Assembly (NCBI GenBank): GCA_015233115.1
Contig: JADFYJ010000008.1
Span: 1 to 40,505, forward strand
Reading direction: 5' to 3'
Length of the DNA: 40,505 nt
DNA from: Candidatus Omnitrophota bacterium
GTDB taxonomy: Bacteria > Omnitrophota > Gorgyraeia > Zapsychrales > Zapsychraceae
In this document: positions 31,795-39,022 of the stretch, one piece after another
Position numbering within the stretch: position 1 is the first letter of the stretch
Layout of the letters: each line of letters begins with the position of its first letter
The notes under the pieces: model-generated
The model's database searches: none
Told to the model about the DNA's origin: nothing
What the model saw: the letters and a program-made list of their open reading frames with translations, nothing else
Position numbers and translations under genes: made by a program

Positions 31795-31986
31795 ATGAAT
31801 TTTATTACGATTATTCGGGATTCTTTTATGGGGTTTGTTAGCCAGATTAAAGAAATTAACCGGAAATATGCCGTGCCGCACATCAAAATGAGCCCGTCCG
31901 TCAGGTTTTCGCTAATTTTACTAAGAGTTTATTTGGTTTTATTGATCGGCATATTGTTTTACAAATTTTATACATTGGTCAAATGA
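31795..31986 (+). CDS. 63-residue single-pass membrane protein
   Basis: ATG 31795 follows GGAGGAG. The N-terminal half is amphipathic and basic (IKEINRKYAVPHIKMSPSVR). Residues about 39-60 form one membrane helix (SLILLRVYLVLLIGILFYKF). The gene lies between the NRAMP-like transporter and the MgtE_N/CBS protein, so a role as accessory subunit or regulator is plausible but unproven. Its ribosome binding site is locked in a strong hairpin. I recognise no family. Confidence 0.65.
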   Translation: MNFITIIRDSFMGFVSQIKEINRKYAVPHIKMSPSVRFSLILLRVYLVLLIGILFYKFYTLVK

Positions 31987-31997
31987 TAATTTTGAAC

Positions 31998-32213
31998 AGT
32001 AACAAAGTAACCGAGTAACAGAGTGACAAAGACTGAAGCAAATGATAAGAAAATAATTGATGCAAAGAGAAGCATGACAAAGAAAAAAAATGATTGATGA
32101 ATAAAATTTTAAATATATCAAAAATTTGATCGTTTTTTGTTATTTTGTAGTTTTTTTACCAATTGTTTTTTTGTTTTTACTCTGTCACTCTGTTACTAGG
32201 TTACTCGGTTACT
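31998..32213. repeat. Inverted arrays of AGTAACAR octamers, 34-nt arms
   Basis: Left arm 31998-32031 consists of four octamers (AGTAACAA, AGTAACCG, AGTAACAG, AGTGACAA) plus AG. Right arm 32180-32213 is the inverted form of the same pattern. The 148-base centre is very A/T-rich with long A and T runs and carries no supported gene. The right arm ends 18 bases before the next start codon. An element of the same design lies at 37294-37462. Confidence 0.85.
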
Positions 32214-32230
32214 ATTAAAAAAAGGACGCC

Positions 32231-33511
32231 ATGCCTGAGATCTTCTTTAATGACAAAAACACGCCGGAAAAAATTTTTTTCTTAAGCGAATTGGTCAATA
32301 CCAAGGTTTTATTTGGCGCAAAAAAAATTGGAAAACTTTCTGATTTTATCATTATTGACCGTGACAAAATCGCGGAAGTCACGCATTTTTATGTGGTGCG
32401 TCCGTTTGGCGATCCGGCCTTGGTCATTCCTTTGGACAAAGTCAGGTCGTTTGACACCAATCAAATTGTTTTTGACGTACAAGACGCTGATCAATATGTG
32501 GTTACGCCCGTAGAAACAACGTTATTTTTAAAAGATTATATTTTAGATAAACGCGTCGTTGACATTGAAGGCCGTGAAGTGGAAGTCGTATACGATGTGA
32601 AAATGATTTGGCGCGCGAATAAATTGTATATCAGCGATGTGGATTTGAGCCATTACAGTCTGTTGCGCCGGATGGGGTTAAAATGGCTGGCCAATTTTAT
32701 TTACAACATGGCGGATAAAATAAAAAGTCAGATTGTGTCCTGGGAATACGTGGAACCTTTGCCAACCCAGATTGACGGATTTAAAGGGGATATTAAGCTG
32801 AAAGTTTTAAAAGAACGCTTGGCAGACATGCAGCCGATGGACTTGGCGGATATTTTGGAAGAGCTGGATTCTCAGCAGCGGGCGGAAATTTTTAATGGAC
32901 TCGATCCGGAGCAGGCTTCGGATACGCTTGAAGAATTAAATCCCAATGTTCAGCGGGATTTAATCGGGGTTCTTAAAAAAGATAAAACCGCGACCTTGAT
33001 TAATGAAATGACTCCCGGCCAAGCCGCGGATATTTTATCAGTTCTACCGTGGAAAGAAGTGCGCACGCTTTTGAAATTGATTAAACCGGACCGCGCTCAG
33101 AAGATTCAGTCTATCCTGGAAAAGCAGGAAGAAAAATTGGTCAATTTCGGCGTTTCAGAATGTTTAAAATTTCCGCCGGAAATGACCGTAGAACAAGTCC
33201 GGAATAATTTTCAGAGTGCGGCCAAGGGCAAAGATGTGATCATGTATATTTATGTGGTCGGCCTGGGAGATACGTTATTGGGCGTCATTGATTTGAAAGA
33301 ACTGTTGAAAGCCGATGAGAGCGCATTATTAAAAGATGTTATGGATGACCGGGTGATCACCTTGAATACGGACAGCACTTTAAAAGAGGCATCAGTTTTG
33401 TTTGCCCGTTACGGATTTCGGGCATTACCAATTGTGGATGAAAAAGACAAAATGGTGGGAGTGGTTCCATACCGGGATGTCATGAAACTGAAACATCTTT
33501 ATTTTGAATAA
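32231..33511 (+). CDS. Soluble PRC-barrel/MgtE_N/CBS protein, probable Mg2+ sensor
   Basis: The 426-residue protein has no membrane helices. Two PRC-barrel-like halves (about 20-95, FGAKKIGKLSDFIIID; about 98-165) come first. An MgtE_N helical repeat domain follows (about 190-305: LADMQPMDLADILEEL, LDPEQASDTLEEL, MTPGQAADIL). Tandem CBS domains close it (about 310-425: VIMYIYVVG, FRALPIVDEKDKMVGVVPYRD). In MgtE channels the MgtE_N-CBS part senses Mg2+ and gates the pore. Here that module is a separate cytoplasmic protein encoded after an NRAMP-like transporter, suggesting a detached sensor that controls it (inference). Confidence 0.88.
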   Translation: MPEIFFNDKNTPEKIFFLSELVNTKVLFGAKKIGKLSDFIIIDRDKIAEVTHFYVVRPFGDPALVIPLDKVRSFDTNQIVFDVQDADQYVVTPVETTLFLKDYILDKRVVDIEGREVEVVYDVKMIWRANKLYISDVDLSHYSLLRRMGLKWLANFIYNMADKIKSQIVSWEYVEPLPTQIDGFKGDIKLKVLKERLADMQPMDLADILEELDSQQRAEIFNGLDPEQASDTLEELNPNVQRDLIGVLKKDKTATLINEMTPGQAADILSVLPWKEVRTLLKLIKPDRAQKIQSILEKQEEKLVNFGVSECLKFPPEMTVEQVRNNFQSAAKGKDVIMYIYVVGLGDTLLGVIDLKELLKADESALLKDVMDDRVITLNTDSTLKEASVLFARYGFRALPIVDEKDKMVGVVPYRDVMKLKHLYFE

Positions 33512-33527
33512 ATTCAGGAATTGATTT

Positions 33528-34280
33528 ATGTGGAATTTGGTGGTTACACATAGAATTAAAATTATCATTGCATTATTCACGATCATTGTTATTTTGGTCA
33601 GTTTGATGTTGTTTTGGGACGAATCTGTCATGATGCGTAAAGGCGCTTTTTACCACGCACGTATCCCGGAAAAAGTGGTGGCTTTAACGTTTGATGACGG
33701 TCCGTCAGAAAAATGGACGCCCAAAATTCTGGATGAATTAAAAAAAGCGGATATCCATGCCACTTTTTTTCTGGTCGGGAAACATGTTCAACAGTATCCG
33801 GGCATTGTCAAACGGGTCGTGTCTGAAGGCCATGAAATAGGCAATCATACTATGAGCCATCGCTTATTAATCGATATGCCGATGAAAGACGCGATTAAAG
33901 AAGTGACAGATGGGGAAACAGAGATAGAACGTGTAACCGGAATACATACAACGTTGTTTAGACCGCCCAAAGCCTGGATCAGTAATCAGCAGAAGACTGC
34001 GCTTCATAAATTAGGATATACCGTGGTTTTGTGGAGGATCAACACCAAGGACTGGGTTAATTTTGACGATAAACTGATTGTCCATTATGTTGAAAAAAAA
34101 ATCAAGCCCGGCGATATCATTTTATTTCATGATGCTGGCGGAGCGATCAAATCAGAAGGCGGTAACCGTCAGGAAACTGTAGATACTATTGCTCCTTTAG
34201 CGGCTGGATTGAGAAAAAAAGGGTATAGGTTTGCTACGATCAGTGAACTGTTAGCTCTTCAAAAAAAGTATGCCCAATAA
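33528..34280 (+). CDS. Membrane-anchored polysaccharide deacetylase (NodB/CE4)
   Basis: The 250-residue protein has an N-terminal membrane anchor (about 10-29) and a CE4 domain. Motif 1 is TFDDGPS (Asp56, Asp57). Motif 2 is HTMSH, with zinc ligands His107 and His111. Motif 3 is RPPKAW in place of RPPYG, and motif 5 is LFHDAGG. It should remove acetyl or formyl groups from an N-acyl sugar outside the cytoplasmic membrane. It overlaps the next gene, an ArnT-like transferase, by 11 bases. The pairing recalls ArnD/ArnT in lipid A modification, but the substrate is not established. It starts 16 bases after the MgtE_N/CBS gene. Confidence 0.9.
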   Translation: MWNLVVTHRIKIIIALFTIIVILVSLMLFWDESVMMRKGAFYHARIPEKVVALTFDDGPSEKWTPKILDELKKADIHATFFLVGKHVQQYPGIVKRVVSEGHEIGNHTMSHRLLIDMPMKDAIKEVTDGETEIERVTGIHTTLFRPPKAWISNQQKTALHKLGYTVVLWRINTKDWVNFDDKLIVHYVEKKIKPGDIILFHDAGGAIKSEGGNRQETVDTIAPLAAGLRKKGYRFATISELLALQKKYAQ

Positions 34281-35952
34281 AAGTTATTTTAAAAATATTT
34301 TGATTTTGGTGGCGTTGGGGATGTTATTTTTTGTATTGGGAAATAACATTCTTAGTTTCACCAATCCGGATGAAGTTTTTTATAGTCAGACCGCCAGAGA
34401 AATGGCCCAGCATAAAACGTGGATGGTGCCGTATTTGTTCGGCCAGCCGCAATTTGAAAAACCTATTTTTACCTATTGGTGTATCCGTTTGGGATATCTG
34501 TTATTCGGTGAAACTCCTTTTGCCGCGCGGTTTTTTCCTGCCCTATTTGCCTTGATTGGCTGCCTGACCGTTTTTGTCTGGATCAACCGGGTGTTCAAAG
34601 ATCAGCGTAAAGCCATGATCTGCGCTCTAGTTTTAATGACTATGGGAATGTTTATCGGTTTAGGCCGGACTGTTTTTACAGATATGATTTTTTCGATTTG
34701 GATTCTTTTGGCCATGGCTTTTTTTTATTCCTCGTACATCGCGCCGCCGGATAAAAAGCAAACGGCTATTTTAAGTTTTTTTGCCTGTTCTGCTTTGGCT
34801 GTGCTGACCAAAGGCTTGCTGGGAATCGTATTTCCTTTAGCCGCTATTTTTTTGTTTTTTTTAATCGGGGGACACGTACCTGATTCCGCTAATAATCGCG
34901 GAACCAGGTACATGTCCCCCTATCTGTGGGGGGGGATCGTTTTTCTATTGATCGTTTTACCATGGTACATGTATATGGCCAAAATGTATGGCCATGCTTT
35001 TATCCATGAATTTTTTTATAATGATCATATTCGGCGGATTTTAGAAGCAGAACACCGCAGCAGCGACCGTTGGTATTTTTATCCCATGGTCATGGTGGGA
35101 GGTACCTTTCCTTGGAGTTTCTTGACAGTGGGAGCATTTTTTTATATCGCGAAACAACTTAAAGAAAAGAAAGCTGATCCGTTATATCTTTACTTAACGT
35201 GTTGGGTTGTGGCCATGTTTGCCATTGTTCAGGTCGCTCATTCCAAATTAGCCAGTTATATTTTTCCGGTATTTCCAGCCTTGGCTGTGATGGTCGGCAT
35301 ATGGCTGGATTCTCTTTTAAAAAAGAACGACAGTAAAATTTTAAAAGTGTTTTTGTGGATTTCCTTATTTCAGATTTTTTTGATTCCTGTTGTTTTAGAA
35401 TTATTTGCCAGAGGAGTGATTAAGTTTAATTATTATGCTTATTTACCAGACTCATCTGTAATTAATAAGATAGCTTTGATGGTTAGTCTAGCGGCAGTGG
35501 GATTATTGGTTTTAATATTAAAGAAAAAATATCAATGGGGCGTGGTGTTGACCGCATTGCAAATTCCGCTTTTTTTCGTGATGGCTATGGCATCCATTAA
35601 AACAGTTGAGCCATATGTGTCCAGTCAACAGGCTTGTGAATATTTAATGACTCATTATCAAGTTGGTTCAACGCTTTTAACCTCAAAACTCTATGCTAGA
35701 GGAACCAGGCTTTATACAGATAAAGATATTGCCGTAATTGATAGCGGAGATAATTATTTTAGCCCCCACCCGATTCCCTATCTTAATTCACAAGAAAAGG
35801 TTTTGGCTTTCCTTAAAGATAACCCCGCGATTTATGGTTTGGTTAAGGACGGCGACCTTAAAACCTTAGAAAAATATGTTTCTGGCCAATATCACGTCTC
35901 TTTCCTTAATAAGATTGGTGATGAGAATATCATACGCCTTTCTGTTGATTAA
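34270..35952 (+). CDS. ArnT-like/GT39 family glycosyltransferase with in-frame repeat insertion
   Basis: The 560-residue polytopic protein has the GT-C signature FTNPDEVFYSQTAREM (Asp34-Glu35) in the first periplasmic loop, QPQFEKPIFTYW after it, and about 12 helices. A periplasmic C-terminal domain runs from about 440. Members transfer sugars from polyprenyl phosphate to lipid A or protein. Codons 200-217 (34867-34920) consist of a two-armed copy of the GGGGACAC repeat, read in frame as GGHVPDSANNRGTRYMSP. They lie between two membrane helices, so the insert sits in a loop and the protein may still work. It overlaps the deacetylase gene by 11 bases. Confidence 0.88.
   Translation: MPNKSYFKNILILVALGMLFFVLGNNILSFTNPDEVFYSQTAREMAQHKTWMVPYLFGQPQFEKPIFTYWCIRLGYLLFGETPFAARFFPALFALIGCLTVFVWINRVFKDQRKAMICALVLMTMGMFIGLGRTVFTDMIFSIWILLAMAFFYSSYIAPPDKKQTAILSFFACSALAVLTKGLLGIVFPLAAIFLFFLIGGHVPDSANNRGTRYMSPYLWGGIVFLLIVLPWYMYMAKMYGHAFIHEFFYNDHIRRILEAEHRSSDRWYFYPMVMVGGTFPWSFLTVGAFFYIAKQLKEKKADPLYLYLTCWVVAMFAIVQVAHSKLASYIFPVFPALAVMVGIWLDSLLKKNDSKILKVFLWISLFQIFLIPVVLELFARGVIKFNYYAYLPDSSVINKIALMVSLAAVGLLVLILKKKYQWGVVLTALQIPLFFVMAMASIKTVEPYVSSQQACEYLMTHYQVGSTLLTSKLYARGTRLYTDKDIAVIDSGDNYFSPHPIPYLNSQEKVLAFLKDNPAIYGLVKDGDLKTLEKYVSGQYHVSFLNKIGDENIIRLSVD
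34867..34920 (+). repeat. 54-bp two-armed repeat hairpin inside a coding sequence
   Basis: Left arm 34867-34889 and right arm 34898-34920 are 23-base inverted repeats with two mismatches around an 8-base loop. The arms begin GGGGGACACGTACCTG and end CAGGTACATGTCCCCC. The length is exactly 18 codons, with no stop in the gene's frame. Confidence 0.92.
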
Positions 35953-35955
35953 TTG

Positions 35956-36010
35956 GGGGGACATGATACTTAATTCAATAAATTATTTTGAATTAAGTTT
36001 CGTGTCCCCC
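35956..36010 (+). repeat. Two-armed repeat hairpin after the glycosyltransferase gene
   Basis: Left arm 35956-35977 and right arm 35989-36010 are 22-base inverted repeats with two mismatches and an 11-base loop. The left arm begins GGGGGACATGATACTTAA and the right arm ends GTTTCGTGTCCCCC. It starts four bases after the stop codon and may also act as a transcript end. Confidence 0.9.
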
Positions 36011-36024
36011 GATTAGAAAATTAT

Positions 36025-36054
36025 TGAAACTTTTTGAAAGTTATATCTGTCTAA
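36025..36054 (+). promoter_or_regulatory. ECF-sigma-type promoter
   Basis: TGAAACTT (36025-36032), 16 bases, GTCTAA (36049-36054) resembles the RpoE-group consensus GGAACTT-N16-TCTRA. The third position is degenerate. It lies 23 bases before ATG 36078, at the head of the operon that encodes an ECF sigma factor, which suggests autoregulation. Confidence 0.6.
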
Positions 36055-36077
36055 TCTAGTAAAGGAGGGCAGTAAAA

Positions 36078-36758
36078 ATGAAACAAAAATATGTTTTATT
36101 AACCATGTCCATTATTTTAGGTTCAGTTTTGGTATTAGGGGTCGATCAAGCTTGTGCCCGTGATGGCGGAGAACGGAATCATTCGGGGTCACGGGTTGAG
36201 AGTGGGCGTCATTTTGATGGCGGCCGGCATTTTGACCGAGACAACCATTATCCATTTTTTGGTTTGCGTTTCTCATTTTTGCCAAGAACTTATTATTCGC
36301 TTTATGTAGGAGGCGCAGGATATTATTATTTGGATGGGACATATTATATTCGAGAACGGGGAGATTATGTGGTGGTGAATCCGCCAGTTGGCGCCATTGT
36401 ACGCGCTATTCCTGATTATTACCAGCCTGTGGTCATCAATGGAATGACGTATTACATGAACAATGGAGTTTATTATTTATATACAACTCAAGGATATCAG
36501 GTGGTGCCTCAGCCGCAACAGGTATTTATGCAGCCTGCGGCTCTGATGTCTCAACCAGTAGTCCAGCCGGTTGTTCCGTCTTCGGCGCCAGCCAATTCGT
36601 CGGATGTTTTTACGGTAAATATTCCTAATGCGCAAGGCAATTATACACCGGTCATTATTAAACGGGCATCAACCGGAAACGGGTTTGTTGGTCCCCAAGG
36701 CGAGTTTTATTCGGAGTTTCCTAAAGTGGAACAGTTAAAAGAAATGTACGGAAAATAA
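36078..36758 (+). CDS. DUF6515-family exported protein
   Basis: AAAGGAGG precedes ATG 36078. The 226-residue protein has a signal peptide ending near ACAR, a His/Arg/Gly-rich stretch (GRHFDGGRHFDRDNHY) and Tyr-rich repeats typical of DUF6515: GAGYYYLDGTYYI, YVVVNPPVGAIV and VVINGMTYYMNNGVYYLY. A Gln/Pro/Val-rich linker and a C-terminal domain follow, ending EQLKEMYGK. It is probably periplasmic or surface-associated. It is the first gene of the ECF operon and shares one base with the sigma gene (TAATG). Confidence 0.85.
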   Translation: MKQKYVLLTMSIILGSVLVLGVDQACARDGGERNHSGSRVESGRHFDGGRHFDRDNHYPFFGLRFSFLPRTYYSLYVGGAGYYYLDGTYYIRERGDYVVVNPPVGAIVRAIPDYYQPVVINGMTYYMNNGVYYLYTTQGYQVVPQPQQVFMQPAALMSQPVVQPVVPSSAPANSSDVFTVNIPNAQGNYTPVIIKRASTGNGFVGPQGEFYSEFPKVEQLKEMYGK

Positions 36759-37306
36759 TGCAGGATATATCTGCTGAAATTATACAAAAGGCGTCGGAAG
36801 GCGATCTGCCCGCGTTTGAAAATATTTACAAGGCTGCTTCAAGCTTTGTTTTCAATGTCGCGTTCCGTGTTGTGCATAACAGGGAAGAAGCAGAAGAAGT
36901 TACCCAGGATGTTTTTATGAACGTGTTTCGCAAATTAAAAGATTTTCGTCAGCAAGCATCGTTTAAGACGTGGGTGTATCGGATCACAGTCAATTGCGCG
37001 ATTAATCATTATCGCAAAACCGCGGAACATAAAAAGCGGTCTGTAGAGTTTGATGAAAGGATAGTTTCTGAAAAAGTTTTTGTTAAACAGGAGCCGGCTA
37101 TGACCCAGGAAGAACATCAAGGTTTTATTAATGAGCTTTTAGACAACCTAAATCCTGATCAGCGGCTTTGTGTTGTATTAAGAAATATTGAAGGTTTGAG
37201 CTATCAAGAAATCGCGGACAGTTTGAATATCAATATCAATACAGTCCGTTCAAGGTTGAAAAGAGCCAGGGAAGCGTTAATTAATTTTAATAAAGTAACA
37301 AAGTAA
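36758..37306 (+). CDS. ECF RNA polymerase sigma factor
   Basis: The 182-residue protein has region 2 (about 10-80: FENIYKAASSFVFNVAFRVV, REEAEEVTQDVFMNVF, FKTWVYRITVNCAINHYR) and region 4 (about 125-178: LNPDQRLCVVLRNIEGLSYQ, EIADSLNININTVRSRLKRA). It should bind -35/-10 elements such as those at 36025. The ATG overlaps the DUF6515 stop by one base. Its last codons (KVTK and stop) are encoded by the beginning of an octamer repeat array, so the natural C-terminus has probably been altered. The anti-sigma gene follows 183 bases later. Confidence 0.93.
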   Translation: MQDISAEIIQKASEGDLPAFENIYKAASSFVFNVAFRVVHNREEAEEVTQDVFMNVFRKLKDFRQQASFKTWVYRITVNCAINHYRKTAEHKKRSVEFDERIVSEKVFVKQEPAMTQEEHQGFINELLDNLNPDQRLCVVLRNIEGLSYQEIADSLNININTVRSRLKRAREALINFNKVTK

Positions 37307-37462
37307 CAAAGTAACAGAGTGACAGAGAAAAGACGATTGGTGAAAGAATGAACAAACATAATTTTGTGAACAAAAATCAAAGTTTATCAGCTAAACATGT
37401 TAGTAAAACATTTCATGTTTTGGTTTTACTCTGTTACGTTGTTACTCTGTCACTTTGTTACT
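37294..37462. repeat. Inverted arrays of AGTAACAR octamers overlapping the sigma-factor stop
   Basis: Left arm 37294-37327 (AGTAACAA, AGTAACAA, AGTAACAG, AGTGACAG, AG) and right arm 37429-37462 (inverted) are 34 bases each, the same length as in the element at 31998. The centre is 101 bases and A/T-rich. The left arm covers the sigma-factor stop codon, and the right arm ends 27 bases before the anti-sigma start. Confidence 0.85.
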
Positions 37463-37489
37463 ATCAAAATATATTAGCCGGGAGCGCAT

Positions 37490-37987
37490 ATGGACTGCAA
37501 TAAGATCCAGGATTTAATTTTGACGGATTATATTGATAATCAAATGGACGAAAAACAAAAAAATATGATAGAAACACATTTGGCGCAATGTATTGGATGC
37601 CAGGAGTTTACAGCTTTAGTTAAAAAAACTGTCGTAGAGCCTTTTATTCAGGCAGAACGATTTGTTCCTTCCGAAAATGTTTGGATAGAAATTAAAGATA
37701 ACATTATGCAAGAACAAAGCGTTAAGCCTGGGCTTTGGGACGCGCTCACAGACGGAATGAGTAATTTATTGCGGGCGTGGAAACCGGGTTTAGTTTTTGC
37801 CTCAATGGCCATGCTGATTTTAGGTGCAGGATTATTGAGACAGTATAGTATTTATGACCAGGAATTGAAGAGCGCTAAAGCCGTGGAAACAATGGAATAT
37901 TTGAGTTCAGTAACGCAGACACAAGAAGGAGGAGCCATTGACGAAAGTGAAGGATTTGGCACAACGATAGAAAAATATTTTTTATAA
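37490..37987 (+). CDS. Membrane anti-sigma factor with zinc-finger (ZAS) domain
   Basis: The 165-residue protein begins with a cytoplasmic anti-sigma domain holding the HxxxCxxC motif (HLAQCIGC, about residues 30-37). One membrane helix lies at about 99-117 (GLVFASMAMLILGAGLL), and a short periplasmic tail follows. It should hold the sigma factor from the preceding gene at the membrane and release it upon envelope stress. CGGGAG lies just before ATG 37490. Confidence 0.88.
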   Translation: MDCNKIQDLILTDYIDNQMDEKQKNMIETHLAQCIGCQEFTALVKKTVVEPFIQAERFVPSENVWIEIKDNIMQEQSVKPGLWDALTDGMSNLLRAWKPGLVFASMAMLILGAGLLRQYSIYDQELKSAKAVETMEYLSSVTQTQEGGAIDESEGFGTTIEKYFL

Positions 37988-38005
37988 CCTATGAATAACA
38001 ATAAG

Positions 38006-38084
38006 GTTGATGGATGATGGTTTTTGGAAAGAGCAATTGTTCGCATCAATCATCAACTAAAAACCAACAACCAGCAACCAACAA
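38006..38084. repeat. Inverted AACCANC heptamer element before the Spy-like gene
   Basis: Left part GATGGATGATGGTTTTTGG (38009-38027) and right part CATCAATCATCAACTAAAAA (38044-38063) are related inverted sequences. The right part runs on into CCAACAACCAGCAACCAAC. The heptamers AACCAAC and AACCAGC match the family at 24347. Confidence 0.6.
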
Positions 38085-38111
38085 AACTAACTGTTATGAA
38101 AGGACAAGAAA

Positions 38112-38606
38112 ATGAAAAAAGATTTTAGCATTCTTATTATGGTCGCAATTTTGGCATCAGGGGTGCCTTTAATTTACGCGGAGACAACCTCGTCTTCTCC
38201 AAGCTCCACAACCACGACGACTACAACATCCGAAAAAACATTCAAGCATAAAATGGATGGAAAAATGGAAGATTTTTATAAAGATCTTAATTTGACTGAA
38301 GATCAGAAAAAGGCTTTGGATGCCAATAAAGCACAGCATCGGGAGAAATCTAAATTAACGAATCAGGCGATCAAAGACAAAATGGATCTTATGCAAGTTG
38401 AATTAGAAAAAGATCAATTGAATATGGAAAAAATAGGTCAAATTAAAAGTGAAATAAAAGTTCTTCAGTCTGAACAGCTGGATAGTAGAATGGATAGTGT
38501 TTTGGAAGTCAGAAAAATTTTAACACCTGAGCAATTTAAAAAATTTATGGGACACATGAGCGAAAATAAAGAGCATTTTAAGCATAAAAATAAAGAACAT
38601 AAATAA
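38112..38606 (+). CDS. Spy/CpxP-like periplasmic protein
   Basis: AAAGGA lies before ATG 38112. The 164-residue protein has a signal peptide ending near IYAE, a Ser/Thr-rich linker and a long helical domain with the two LTxxQ motifs of the Spy/CpxP family: LTEDQKKALD (about 56-65) and LTPEQFKKFM (about 138-147). The C-terminus is rich in His, Lys and Glu. Members are periplasmic chaperones or envelope-stress sensors. It is the last gene of the ECF sigma unit and a probable target. Confidence 0.85.
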   Translation: MKKDFSILIMVAILASGVPLIYAETTSSSPSSTTTTTTTSEKTFKHKMDGKMEDFYKDLNLTEDQKKALDANKAQHREKSKLTNQAIKDKMDLMQVELEKDQLNMEKIGQIKSEIKVLQSEQLDSRMDSVLEVRKILTPEQFKKFMGHMSENKEHFKHKNKEHK

Positions 38607-38647
38607 AGTAGCGTCCAGTAAAGCGCGCGGTAGGGCGGTTTGCATTT

Positions 38648-38712
38648 AAACCAAATCATTCGCTCAAACAGCAGCTCCTAAGCGGAGCTGAACTCGCTCG
38701 GTGATTCGGTTT
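38648..38712. repeat. Compound hairpin, copy upstream of moeA
   Basis: The outer stem AAACCAAATCA (38648-38658) pairs with TGATTCGGTTT (38702-38712), with one A-C mismatch. The inner stem CAGCTCC (38672-38678) pairs with GGAGCTG (38684-38690). Between them lie TTCGCTCAAACA and CTCGCTCGG, which also occur in the second copy at 40250. Confidence 0.75.
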
Positions 38713-38760
38713 CAACGCCAACCTTGTGTATAGGTACGCGGTTAGAGGGTTGATATAAAA

Positions 38761-38960
38761 CCCCAATTCCGAATTAAAATTCGTAATTGGGAGTGCGTAG
38801 TATGTCGCATGTGGTATGTGGCATCGATGTTTTAATATATCATGTGTTTAAAAATAAAAAATATTTTTTCACCCTTTGGGTGAAAATTTTCAACAACCAC
38901 ATACCACATACTACGCACGACATACTTCCCTAATTCCTTATTTCTAATTCGGAATTAGGG
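38761..38960. repeat. Long imperfect inverted repeat in the 436-base gap before moeA
   Basis: The left arm (about 38761-38822) contains CCCCAATTCCGAATTA, GTGCGTAGTATGTCG and ATGTGGTATGTGG. The right arm (about 38891-38960) contains their inverted forms CCACATACCACAT, ACTACGCACGACATAC and TAATTCGGAATTAGGG. The centre (about 70 bases) is A/T-rich with an inner ACCCTTTGGGTGAAA hairpin. No open frame is supported here. The design resembles the octamer elements at 31998 and 37294. Confidence 0.75.
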
Positions 38961-38965
38961 ATAAA

Positions 38966-39022
38966 AGCGATTGATGACAAAGAAACGATTATCGTTTATA
39001 ATTTGTCTTCAATCGTTTTTTT
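38966..39022 (+). promoter_or_regulatory. Terminator-like hairpin in front of moeA
   Basis: AGCGATTGATGACAAA (38966-38981) pairs imperfectly with ATTTGTCTTCAATCGTT (39001-39017), followed by seven T. An inner perfect AAACGAT-T-ATCGTTT hairpin fills the loop. It ends 20 bases before ATG 39042. It could stop upstream transcription or act as an attenuator. Confidence 0.5.

Noticed and set aside
31939..32121. Small minus-strand frame in the A/T-rich centre of the first octamer element
   Set aside because: It reads through repeat arms and homopolymer runs; its hydrophobicity only reflects T-rich sequence.
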